DNA from: Limnephilus marmoratus
Taxonomy: Eukaryota > Arthropoda > Insecta > Trichoptera > Limnephilidae
Direction of reading: 5' to 3'
DNA: 64,000 nt
Assembly: GCA_917880885.1 (NCBI GenBank)
Contig: OU862931.1
Location: forward strand, 17,650,736-17,714,735
Shown: one piece after another, positions 34,171-43,199 of the stretch
Layout: each line of letters begins with the position of its first letter
Numbering within the stretch: the first letter of the stretch is position 1
Position numbers and translations under genes: made by a program
Notes under the pieces: generated by a model
Told to the model about the DNA's origin: nothing
Seen by the model: only the letters and a program-made list of their open reading frames with translations
The model's database searches: none

Positions 34171-35069
34171 TGTAACGTATCACCTTGTTACAGGAAGCCA
34201 GCTCAGGATAATCATTGATGTAAGGTTAAATAAGTGCAGTTTTTATACCTACCTCTGTACTTTCTCCACTCTGCCTTCTCATCAGTTCGGGTCGCTTGGG
34301 TTGGGACAAAAGGGGGATAAATTTAATTATAGACATTTTAAATGTTAGGATTTTAATTAGGTTTAGCAAGGATACATGATCTTAATTACACTTAGATCTA
34401 CTTACATCTAAACCTTAATTAATTGTCATATGGTTCGGGGTTGCTCCTCCATTGTTCACATCGTCATAGTTAATTGTTCACTGAAACTACCTTCGTGTCA
34501 CTGGGTTCTCTGCGGGTGCCTTGGTAAGGCCGAGGTCCTCGATGGCAGCTCCCCCGGTTCAGCACCTCAGGCCCTCCTAGCCGAGTCGAGTCTCCTCCAG
34601 CCCGCGCCATTATCTTCGTACGTTGGCCACTGCCCGCGCCTTGTTGCCGCTTTACGTCACCATGCGGAGAAATACACATCTTGCGGATCACTTTCTTCAA
34701 CTCAACTATAACTTCTTCATCCACCGCCCAGCACCACGTCGCTGGGCGGGGAACCCGTGCCTGGTGTTGCACCACCACTCGTGACTCCTCCGTCCCCCGT
34801 CTCGGTCTTGACTCCTATTTCTTCATTCCCCGCCCAGCATCACGCCGCTGGGCGGGGAACGCGTACTTTCTATTGTACACTACTCGTGTCTCCTCTCTTC
34901 CCCGTCTCGGTCTTGACTGTTTGTCCCGGCGTGCCCTATGAACTCGTAGGACCCGTTGCTCTACCCAAATCTGTCACCACTTTCTTTGTCTTTGCTGCAC
35001 AGAGCGAGACTCTTTCATAACAAAAATTATTTATTCAAATTTATTTGAGACGAAATTTGATTCGTCACA
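34171..35069. mobile_element. candidate solo LTR
   Basis: Starts TGTAACG and ends CGTCACA (an imperfect terminal inverted repeat with the TG..CA rule) and is flanked by AACT at 34167-34170 and 35070-35073, a 4-bp target duplication as for Ty3/gypsy elements. The 899-bp body is GC-rich in its centre. No internal retroelement sequence adjoins either end, consistent with LTR-LTR recombination. Frames read through the GC-rich part (34430-35020) are not considered genes. Confidence 0.5.
34705..34918. repeat. two tandem units of about 107 bp with an 11-bp hairpin
   Basis: Unit 1 at about 34705-34810 and unit 2 at about 34811-34918 both contain CCCAGCAYCACGYCGCTGGG and end CGTCTCGGTCTTGACT. In unit 2 CCCCGCCCAGC and GCTGGGCGGGG form a perfect 11-bp stem around 8 nt. 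The repeat lies within the candidate solo LTR. Confidence 0.75.
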
Positions 35070-35073
35070 AACT

Positions 35074-35395
35074 CTTTGCCAAAATCAGGGTCTTAGATAT
35101 TCGACGGCTATTTACTAAAACAAGCATTTATTTGTTATATACGAAAAAATAATCTACTAATCGCTCCACAACATCAAGCACGCACCCGCCTTTCATCAAA
35201 CCTGGGTTGCGTGGTCCCAAAAACTAATACCTCATTCGCTCAACGACAATTCTGGTTCATCGCTCCTAAAATATATAATGCTCTGAGTACTGACATAAAG
35301 TCACGTAATTCTAATTCTCTTTTTTAGCATGTTTAGGTACAACATTGGATTTTCGAAAGGGGACGAGCGTACTTCAAAGAGAACATGAGTTAGAA
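35074..35395. other. unassigned spacer
   Basis: No feature recognised. Confidence 0.35.
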
Positions 35396-35398
35396 TTT

Positions 35399-35485
35399 GA
35401 AATAAAAACACTTTTGTACTTTCTTCCACTAATTTATATTTCACCAGGACCGGTTTCATCCTATTACGGACATTTTCCGACTGGT
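35399..35485 (-). mobile_element. possible PLE terminal fragment
   Basis: The minus strand reads ATGTCCGTAATAGGATGAAACCGGTCC followed by GGTGAAATATAAATTAG. The stem (GTCC/GGAT) followed by GAAAC resembles the 3' half of the hammerhead-like cores elsewhere in the window, but the CUGAUGA box is not preserved (CAGTCGGAAAA stands there). Confidence 0.35.
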
Positions 35486-35489
35486 AGTT

Positions 35490-35950
35490 GAAATTCTTAT
35501 GCTACAGTATTTATACACACTTAGGCAGGGGTACACAACATTGTCTCTATATAATGAATGTTTCTTTGTTAATTTTAAGGTATGATAAGTTATTTTGTTA
35601 ATTTTAGGTACATACAGGTAATTATAAAATTTATTATTAAAATTATGAATGATGTTACATATTAAATATATTTTTACTTCAAATGAATATACATGAATTT
35701 ATATCATTTAAAAGGTTTGTGATTACTGATATTTTATTTTGGTAATGTTGGGTTATTCCCTCCTTGTTGCTTAGGGTTTAATTGACAAATATTGATGTAG
35801 TATGGTATTTATTATTATTAGAGTTCTCCGTGTATTTGGGTTATTACATTTTAAAATTACATACTTAAATTACCCCACTGCTCTCTGAAGTAAAATTATT
35901 CTAGTGATTGATTATTACATAAGAAAAGCATAATTTTAAATAAATATAAT
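35490..35950. other. unassigned AT-rich spacer
   Basis: No feature recognised. Confidence 0.35.
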
Positions 35951-35954
35951 TTAC

Positions 35955-36050
35955 AGGCCCAGATCAGAATTATAACCCGCGACCTTTAGATTCTTTTTTT
36001 TTGCAACCGAGAACCTTACCCTTTCACCACGGGGCTGTTAATTTTATATT
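35955..36050 (-). mobile_element. tRNA-related SINE fragment
   Basis: The minus strand has CCCCGTGGTGAAAGGGTAAGG (A-box region; first 20 bases informative) and, about 35 nt later, GGTCGCGGGTTATAATTC (B box). A run of A lies in the anticodon region. The cloverleaf is too degraded for a functional tRNA. Confidence 0.5.
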
Positions 36051-36367
36051 GTGTAATGACACTTTGATATGTAAATAAATGTAAACTACATATTTTGAAA
36101 CAAAATTACGTTTTTTTAATAAAATTTTAATTCTAATTCATGAAATCAACGACTTAAAAAAATAAATCTTAAATATTCCTTAATATAAGGGGGCATAAAT
36201 GATTTACGTGAGCAGTTATTCTTCCAATCTCGACCCCTCCTCACCCCTTGGTGAGATAAATTTGGGCGATTTCATATATTTTTTCAAGTAACGTGAGATT
36301 TTGTTGGACCCCCCTCTCCCCTTTTACGCTCACGTAATTAATGTATGCCCCCTAACTATATATATTT

Positions 36368-37115
36368 TATACATTAGCTCCACACAGGAGGCCCTTAGGA
36401 AAATAATTCCTCTCAGGGCCTATGTCATATTTGAGGATGCTGTGTGAGGGTCTTTGGTAAATATTTCCCTATCGAGTCCACGCTCAAAATACACTTTAAA
36501 AAATTAAAACAAATTGTACTAGGTAGATTATAGTTATTAATAAGTAATTCAGTAACCGGAATTGAAAAATATTACATTTTAATTGTTATTTTATTATCTT
36601 TAAAAATGCGAAATGTCATTTCTTAAGGAACGCCATGTTGTTAATTACGTGTTTATGAAACCGAACAAAATAATGATTAATAAGCATTATTTATCATTTT
36701 CGAAGATTGCCATTCGTACTTATTATTGTCTAACTGACAGAAAGTGATTTTTTTCTTAAAAATGCGTATTTTATCGTCGTAATTAACATGGCGGTCCTTG
36801 AAAAATGACATTTTGCGTTTAAAAAATTAAAAAAAACGTTAAAAATCAATATTTTTCAATTCCGGTTACTGAATTACTTATTACTAACCAATTTCTACCT
36901 ACTACAATTTGTTTTAATTTTTTAAAGTGTGTTTTGAGCGTGGACTCGATAGGGAAAAATTTACCGGGTTTTTTTAGGGAAAGGAAGGGTAGGAAGTTCT
37001 AGGAAGGAAAATTTTTGAGGAGTGGGTGACGGATGAATGATTTCATCCCTTCCACTGCGGTCCAAACCCTGCTGGGAGTCTGCTGGAGAGGTCAAAACAT
37101 GACATCTTCCTCAAC
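36368..37115 (-). mobile_element. S1 dispersed repeat split by a foldback element
   Basis: The outer parts, 36368-36455 (CTCCACACAGGAGGCCC, CTCAGGGCCTATGTCAT, GATGCTGTGTGAGGG) and 36966-37115 (GGAAAGGAAGG, AAGTTCTAGG, CCACTGCGGT, GCTGGAGAGGTC), are the two halves of one S1 copy in minus orientation. The break carries the 510-bp insert described next. Confidence 0.7.
36456..36965. mobile_element. 510-bp foldback MITE with an 8-bp target
   Basis: Ends GGTAAATATTTCCCTATCG and, inverted, GGTAAATTTTTCCCTATCG. Homology of the arms continues inward through GAGTCCACGCTC, TTACTGAATTACTTATTA-type sequence and further diverged blocks to near the middle. Flanks GGGTCTTT (36448-36455) and GGGTTTTT (36966-36973) agree at 7 of 8 positions, as for hAT, P or Merlin insertions. 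No protein. Inserted in S1. Confidence 0.75.
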
Positions 37116-37394
37116 CATACCACAAACGTACAAAAAATACTACGCTGTTTAACTTTATCACCATATCCCTATCTCATTGTAACAACCTGCAGAGAATTCA
37201 CCAGCACATAAAATACAGAAAAGGTTTCAGTATATCAACAACAAAGGTACACCATTTTTCCTCGGTTCACCAACTTTCATCTTTGATGTTACTCCGATTG
37301 CAGAAAATAGGCGCTACTTTCAAACATCTAATATTTTGTCACATCAGTTGTTACAGTCGCGAAATTAAATTTAACTCGAATATTACAACCATGA

Positions 37395-37510
37395 ATTGTG
37401 TGATCCGGGGGCCTTCGCGCCTCGACGGCCTCCGTGATCGAGGGGTAACACTCTCGACTCACAATCCGAAGGTCGCGGGTTCGTACCTAGCGTGCGCAAA
37501 TAAATTTTAT
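37395..37510 (+). mobile_element. tRNA-related SINE or tRNA pseudogene
   Basis: CCTCCGTGATCGAGGGGTAAC (A-box region), an anticodon-like loop CTCACAA within a partly paired stem, and GGTCGCGGGTTCGTACC (B box) have tRNA spacing at about 37431-37500, followed by an A/T-rich tail. The T arm and acceptor stem do not pair properly, so it is not a functional tRNA. It abuts the 3' tail of the RTE-like copy starting at 37535. Confidence 0.55.
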
Positions 37511-37534
37511 TTGATTAATTTGTGGTATTTCGCA

Positions 37535-38195
37535 ACTAACTAACTAACCATCACGCCTTTCCCCGCAAGGATAGGCACAGAGGACGGACCGCCAAACAAC
37601 TCGGTCTTGGCACACACTCTTTGCCTCACTGACATTCATACATCGTCTCATACATTCTCTTCTATTATTCTGACTTTTGACATGGCCTGACTCAAGTATC
37701 TGATTCACTTGATCGTGCCATGTCTTTCTCGGGCGTCCCCGACTTCTTCTATCATTCAAATTTGCGTCGTATATTCTTCTAACACTACTTTCTTCGTTCA
37801 TTCGCTCTACATGCCCAAACCATCTGAGGGTCCCTTTCTTGACCTTACTCATTACGCTTACATCAGCCTTACATTCTTTGCGGATTCACATTTTTCACAC
37901 GATCATACATTGTTTTATTACACATACGCCTCAGGGATCTCATTTCAATAGCATTAAATTTACTTTCATCCTTCCACTGCCAGTGCCATGCCTCACTGCC
38001 ATACATCAGGGTAGGTACCAGGACTCTATTGTGGACTGCTAGCTTCGCTTCTTTTGACAGTTTTTTATTAGCGCCAACGGCATTCAGTCCTCCATTAATA
38101 GAGTTACCGGCATTCACCCTTACAATATCTCTATCAGCCTTCCCATCTCTCGTAAACATACTACCCAGATACACAAACTCATCCACCTTTGGAGG
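37535..38195 (-). pseudogene. RTE-like LINE, 3' end of ORF2 (copy 3 of 3)
   Basis: Minus strand from about 38195: DEFVYLGSMFTRDGKADRDI, NAGNSINGGLNAVGANKKL, RVLVPTLMYGSEAWHWQWKD, then a frame change and TLRWFGHVERMNEESSVRRI, RSRGRPRKTWHDQVNQILES and CQDRVVWRSVLCAYPCG. The 3' tail is the (GTTA)n at 37535-37550. Same family as the copies at 3.0 and 23.8 kb, and longest at the 5' side. The RT catalytic core is missing. Confidence 0.8.
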
Positions 38196-38199
38196 AGAT

Positions 38200-38670
38200 T
38201 GGGAGGAAGGTAGAAGAGGCGGAGTGGGAATCCTCTTAAGACCATGCGAGCGAAGCCGCAGGGAAAAAAGAGTCAAAAATAAATTTGGTTAATTTAATTT
38301 AATTTTGTTAGTTTATATTAGTAGATACTTTTTTGTGTAAGCCTGATTTCTCCAGTCGATATTAATACTCCGTCTTACTCACAATGAAACCCTAATACAA
38401 CGCTGTAGCGCCGTATTAGCTATACAGGGAAGGAAGCCTATAATGCTCAGGTTAAAAATCTTTACTCATAATCATAAATTTTCCCAATATTGCTTGACAG
38501 CTGGATTATGGGTTAAATTTTTTTAAAGGTAGCAACACTCTGCTTCAAAGCTGAAAAACGCGGTCAATTTGGCACTTCGCGGCGTGTTGCAAACCTCAGG
38601 TTTATTCATATGTCATTTTAGTCAACTTAGTGGATTTTAATGTACCTACTGTGCTCCAACCCTTTTAGCA
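38200..38670. other. unassigned spacer
   Basis: No feature recognised between the LINE tail and the LTR element. Confidence 0.35.
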
Positions 38671-38951
38671 TGTGATGACCGTGGCCGGTTATATACATTA
38701 CTTCTGGACTCCGTGGTATGGATCCAGAATCCTCGTGATGCTGATCACAGTACAGGGTGAGGTAGACAATAATAATACGTCGTAGGTAGACTATTGTGGT
38801 TTATTCCGAGATTCTGTACAGAGGTGCTTCGTAGGAAGCCTGAATGCAAAGAGGACGAATGGACAACATTCACAACCTTTTATACGTTACTCATGCTGTC
38901 TCACTCATACACGCATGTCTCTTTTATACCGCAAGACATACGTTCACCACA
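38671..38951 (-). repeat. 3' LTR
   Basis: 281 bp, starting TGTGATGACC and ending GTTCACCACA on the plus strand; differs from the other LTR at two positions near the left end (TATATAC/TATCTAC and CTGGAC/CTGAAC). Confidence 0.9.
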
Positions 38952-39025
38952 TCCCTCCACACTTAAATCCGAAGACAGTTACACAACATGATGATTATAA
39001 TAATATTTACAACACATACATTATA

Positions 39026-40591
39026 TTATTTACAATACATTATCATGTTGAGTCGAGAGCTGAGTCCTGTCTTCCTTGACTCATCTGTGTGTCCGAGGTT
39101 GTAATTGGTCTTTCCAGTTTCCCGACCTGGAAGCCACCGGCACCGGATCACTGGGTTGGAAGTAAAAGGAGAAGTACCCATTAGAATGTCATCCGGCACA
39201 AAGCTGGAGACATCGTCGTCATTATACGACAGTCTCCTTGTCTCAGACGCGATAGAATTATAATGGTCATTATCCCTAGCTACACATAGCTTTGACAGCT
39301 GATCAAAATGTCTTTTCCAGTACATAATTTTACCATACAAATTTACCTCAATTAAATAAACTCTTTTAACTAATTGTTTGTATACCTTCCCTGGTACCCA
39401 TTTATCCTTATTTTGATTCTTAAAATCCCTTGCCATTACATTTTGATCAACTGAAAATCCCTTGGATTGTTTATTATTTCTCTTGTAATAATATTTCCGA
39501 TTCTCCTGACACTTATCTCTCCCCCCTCTTGGTACAAAATTGTTTAAATTTGACCCTAATTTCCTTCCAAATTCAAAAGTTAAATTTCTCGGATTGCAGA
39601 ATTTTGGTTCCGCATTCCCATTTAATTTTAATTGCACTTTACTTTTATTGAAACTACCCACTTTCTCCGAAAAAACCTCCTGGAATTTTCGAATTTTTTT
39701 ATTCACTTTACTTCTACCATTCTCAAATACACTGTGAGAAAAAATTTCACTACCCTCCTGGGATGAAATTGATTGTAAATCACTTCTATCATTCTCAAAT
39801 ACACTGCGAGAAAAAATTCCACTACCCTTCTGGGATGAAATTGATTGTAATTCACTTTTATCTAAGTCACTTCTATCATTCTCCAATACATTGTGAGAAA
39901 AAATTTCACTACCCTCCTGGGATGAAATTGAATGTAACCCCGTGAATCCAATATTAAATCTATTTATAAAGTCACGACCTAGAACCGTAGTTGTTCCATT
40001 GTTAACTACACAAAATTCTAACATTTCTCTATAACCGTTATACTCAACTAATAATGAAATACAACCCAGTAAATTCAACTTACAATTAGCGTAACCCATC
40101 AAGGTTATATCCTTTGGTTTTAAATCCAAATGTTTGAAGTGTTTAACATAATCTATGTCTGTTAATATCGAAATTGCCGATCCTGTATCCAAGAATCCGT
40201 TAAAAATCACATTGTTCACTAGGATTTTGCACATAATTGGGTCACAGTTCACAGCATGTACCACTAACTTCTTCTTACTTCCCTGCGTATTCACAAACAC
40301 AGAAGAAACAACTTTTTTACTAAATTGTCGACAAATTTTACTCATGTGACCTTTGCCTTTACACTTAAAACAATTTACTTCTTTAAATTTACAGTTTATC
40401 GATTCATGATAACTTCCGCAATGTTTACATCTAGTTTGGTTCTTAAATGTAACATTCTTATTTGTACTGTATTGTCTACCCGCTGATGAATTTTGTTCTG
40501 GTGACAAAACGTTCCGTTTATTTTTAGCTATCAAATTTACACTTTCCGTTTTAATTGATTTATTAATTACCTCGAATGAATCCATCGCCAT
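39026..40591 (-). CDS. nucleocapsid-protease joined in frame to the integrase C terminus
   Basis: An open frame of 521 codons. Order from the N terminus: two zinc knuckles (CKHCGSYHESINC near residue 54, CFKCKGKGHMSKIC near 75); an aspartic protease with LDTGSAISIL near 135 and VLGRDFI near 205; a linker with three copies of a unit containing SISSQ(E/K)GS.IFS; the pre-RT motif KFCNPRNLTFEF near 330; then, with no RT, RNase H or integrase catalytic core, an integrase C-terminal segment (WVPGKVYKQLVKRVYLIEV, MYWKRHFDQL near 440). The join keeps the frame. The protease residues look intact. The frame continues in register with gag only through the upstream frame change near 40606. Codons after the integrase end may be non-functional. 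Confidence 0.75.
   Translation of the reverse strand: MAMDSFEVINKSIKTESVNLIAKNKRNVLSPEQNSSAGRQYSTNKNVTFKNQTRCKHCGSYHESINCKFKEVNCFKCKGKGHMSKICRQFSKKVVSSVFVNTQGSKKKLVVHAVNCDPIMCKILVNNVIFNGFLDTGSAISILTDIDYVKHFKHLDLKPKDITLMGYANCKLNLLGCISLLVEYNGYREMLEFCVVNNGTTTVLGRDFINRFNIGFTGLHSISSQEGSEIFSHNVLENDRSDLDKSELQSISSQKGSGIFSRSVFENDRSDLQSISSQEGSEIFSHSVFENGRSKVNKKIRKFQEVFSEKVGSFNKSKVQLKLNGNAEPKFCNPRNLTFEFGRKLGSNLNNFVPRGGRDKCQENRKYYYKRNNKQSKGFSVDQNVMARDFKNQNKDKWVPGKVYKQLVKRVYLIEVNLYGKIMYWKRHFDQLSKLCVARDNDHYNSIASETRRLSYNDDDVSSFVPDDILMGTSPFTSNPVIRCRWLPGRETGKTNYNLGHTDESRKTGLSSRLNMIMYCK
39712..39940 (-). repeat. three in-frame repeats in the protease-RT linker
   Basis: Each unit of about 66-81 bp encodes SISSQ(E/K)GS(E/G)IFS.(S/N)V.EN(D/G)RS. 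Units differ by a few substitutions and one 15-bp spacer (DKSEL region), so they arose by tandem duplication that kept the frame. Confidence 0.85.
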
Positions 40592-41076
40592 AGCACATTC
40601 AAAACTTTTTTCAATGAAAAGTTTTCAGCCTCTACATATAATTTCTCCTTAATACGCCCCACTCGAAGACCTGTGACAAAAACATCTTTTAAATTATATT
40701 CAAGTCTGTCTTCGAATTTGCAAAATCTAACGAGATTTCTTAACCGTGCTATAAAATCATTAACAGATTCTGTACTTTTTTGTTTCGTAGCAAAAAAAAA
40801 TTGGCGCTCCTTGAACACATTTCTTTTGATACCTACATGATTCTCTAGTAATAACAATAAATTTTCGACCGTAATATCTGTAATTTTTTTAGGAAAACAC
40901 AAATCAATCAATAAATCTATTGTCTCTGTGTGTAAATGAGATATTAAAACCGCTTTCTTTTTCTCTACCGAATTTAATTTGTCACCATTGACAAGGATGA
41001 ACTGTTCGTATTGCAACACGAATGTCTCCAGTTTGTCCCTCAAATGACAAAACCTGGGCAGTTCTCCTCCTTCCAT
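40550..41076 (-). pseudogene. gag capsid region
   Basis: Begins at an ATG at 41074-41076 (MEGGELPRF) and encodes a retrotransposon Gag domain (LETFVLQYEQFIL, ESVNDFIARLRNLVRFCKF, DVFVTGLRVGRIKEKLY). The frame leaves register at a T run (40606-40611 on the plus strand), after which the nucleocapsid continues in another frame from about 40591. The position inside Gag and the homopolymer make a mutation more likely than programmed frameshifting. Gag forms the particle that packages element RNA. Confidence 0.8.
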
Positions 41077-41523
41077 CTTCACACAGATGCAATCAATAAA
41101 AGCAGGAAACTAACAAACAGCACTCAACTCACGACTCTGTTGACTTGATGCTGCTCCTCGATGATGATCTCGCCCTTCCGCGGACCGTCTCCTGGCTCCT
41201 GAACCCTGGTCGTCCTTCTAATACGCCTTCCGTGAGGTCTGCACCTGTCCAGCTCTTCTCTTGAAGATCCGGACTTCCGTATCCCCGCCTTACGAGAATA
41301 CTCCTCCAGGTTCTCGGCACTGAATAACCTTATCCAGCGCCTTGATGTTCTTTAGGATGCCGATTATGCTGCTCTTGCTCTTCCTGCTCCGCAATGCTGT
41401 GGAGTCGTGATCTGGCCTGATCCTGCCCGATTACCTGTTGACCACTGTAGCCTCAATCTCGGAAAGTTGCCAAATGTGATTTTGGCTGCTGCGTAAATTA
41501 GTTCCTTTATAGGCTGCGCCAAA

Positions 41524-41804
41524 TGTGATGACCGTGGCCGGTTATCTACATTACTTCTGAACTCCGTGGTATGGATCCAGAATCCTCGTGATGCTGATCA
41601 CAGTACAGGGTGAGGTAGACAATAATAATACGTCGTAGGTAGACTATTGTGGTTTATTCCGAGATTCTGTACAGAGGTGCTTCGTAGGAAGCCTGAATGC
41701 AAAGAGGACGAATGGACAACATTCACAACCTTTTATACGTTACTCATGCTGTCTCACTCATACACGCATGTCTCTTTTATACCGCAAGACATACGTTCAC
41801 CACA
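41524..41804 (-). repeat. 5' LTR
   Basis: 281-bp partner of 38671-38951. In a transcriptionally competent element this LTR would contain the promoter. Confidence 0.9.
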
Positions 41805-42830
41805 ATATGGGACATTGTTTGTTGGCTAAATCCGTGTATGTCGGCACAATCATTCTGTATCTGCGAAAAAAAAGTTATAATAATAAAGCCTGTTTGGTTA
41901 TTGATTCTGATGATCTGTTTTACAAGAATGCGATTATAAACACTATCTCACCTCCTTTCTACTCCAATATCGTATGGCACAAAGAACTTGGAGATCGGAA
42001 GATACTTTGCCACCCGGTTTATTGTTCACATCCAAATACGGCCGTACCAAGTCAATCAAACGTCTCATGTTAACTTTTTTAAATCTATATTTAGACCTAA
42101 AATCTCATTTCGTAAGTGTCGCAAATAGGTCGAACCGTTTTTTGAACCTTTTCGGTAACCGTGGTGCACGAATGTCGCGAATACGGTCAATATTTGCCAA
42201 AGCTCGTTTCAAAACGTTAAGATTCTCAAAAAAGTTCACCATTTTTTTATTCAGAATTGATATACATTGCAACGCACCCTGTACGTTAAGGAATTGTTAA
42301 GGTAAAGAGGGAATGCGGGTGGTTGTCATAACCAGTTCAAAAAACTTTTTTGAATCCTTCTAAAATGATTTATCTGTAGGTACTTAAATACATAAACAGA
42401 ATGATTTCATATAGTTTTTACTTATTTCTGTGTTCATTTCCGGCGTCGGTTGTAGATAAACTCTTCGCTTTTATCTAGATACGGTATGGCAACACAGATA
42501 TGAAAATATTCCATTTCCCTCACCGGAAACTGTCTGGCTCGCTATGTCCGCCTTCCTTGCGTTATCCCCCCTCCCCTCTCCATACAGCCACCACTCCACT
42601 TACCGTAACCCCCCTGCCATCACGAAGGTGTTAAATATCAAACAACTTCCGCTAAGATTAATTCATTAAATGCAAAAAAGGGAGTTTTTTCACCTCTCTT
42701 AATGAAAGGGCTTCGCTTAAATTTGTCCTTTCTTCGAAATTTAATGGTGTTTGTTTTTGTAGAACCCACACCTTTATCCAGATTTTATCTTTTGAAGAAG
42801 AAACAACGTAATTAAATTTTTAAGGATTTT
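41805..42830. other. unassigned spacer with an 88-codon unknown frame
   Basis: Immediately beyond the LTR, 41807-42070 is open on the plus strand (MGHCLLAKSVYVGTIILYL... to NVSC) and reads like ordinary protein, but I do not recognise it and it has no supporting context. The rest holds nothing I can name. Confidence 0.3.
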
Positions 42831-42834
42831 TTTT

Positions 42835-43190
42835 CACGTTATCTCTACACAGGAGGTCCTGAGGAAAATTATTTCCATCAGGGCCTATGTCATCTTAGGG
42901 GATGATGTATGGAGAATCTTTTTAAGGAAAGGAACGAGAGAATGTTTTAGGAACAAAAAGGTATGATCGGTGGGTACGAATCTAGAGGTCGGTGTTTCCA
43001 GGAGTGACGGACGTATGAATCCAACCCTCCCACTGCGATACATAGAAGGGAGTCCGGCTGGAGAGTTTAAAAGACCTTCCTCAACCAGCGTCCCTCCGAC
43101 AAACTTCACCCCATGAACCCGGGCACGCCTATAAGTCACCAAATGTAGCAAACCACTTGGGGTGACCCATGTTTGTCTGTCTGAACTGTC
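42835..43190 (-). mobile_element. S1 dispersed repeat, long copy
   Basis: All S1 blocks occur in order on the plus strand: ACACAGGAGGTCCTGAGG, CAGGGCCTATGTCATC, GGAAAGGAACGAGAG, AGGAGTGACGGACG, CCACTGCGAT, GTCCGGCTGGAGAG, CCCGGGCACGCC and AAGTCACCAAATGTAGC. Minus orientation. No protein. Confidence 0.7.
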
Positions 43191-43199
43191 AAAATATCC

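Larger units (their letters stand above)
38671..41804 (-). mobile_element. Ty3/gypsy-type LTR retrotransposon, internally deleted and very young
   Basis: LTRs at 38671-38951 and 41524-41804 are both 281 bp with TG..CA ends and differ at only two positions by eye. In the sense (minus) orientation the 5' LTR is followed by TTTGGCGCAGCC, a plausible tRNA primer-binding site beginning TGGCGCAG, and the 3' LTR is preceded by a purine-rich GGAGGGA tract. The interior holds gag, a protease and the end of integrase; reverse transcriptase, RNase H and the integrase core are absent. The sequences flanking the two LTRs do not form a target duplication. A transposition-incompetent derivative that could be mobilised only in trans. 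Confidence 0.9.

Noticed and set aside
34430..35020. Several GC-rich frames on both strands
   Set aside because: Lie in the tandem hairpin repeat of a candidate LTR; openness follows from GC content, and no domain is visible.
37431..37502. A possible tRNA gene (CAC anticodon-like loop)
   Set aside because: A and B boxes are present, but acceptor and T stems do not pair; better explained as a SINE head or pseudogene.
40567..40611. Programmed frameshift in the LTR element's gag
   Set aside because: The shift lies before the zinc knuckles rather than at a gag-pol junction and falls in a 6-base homopolymer, so a simple indel is more likely.
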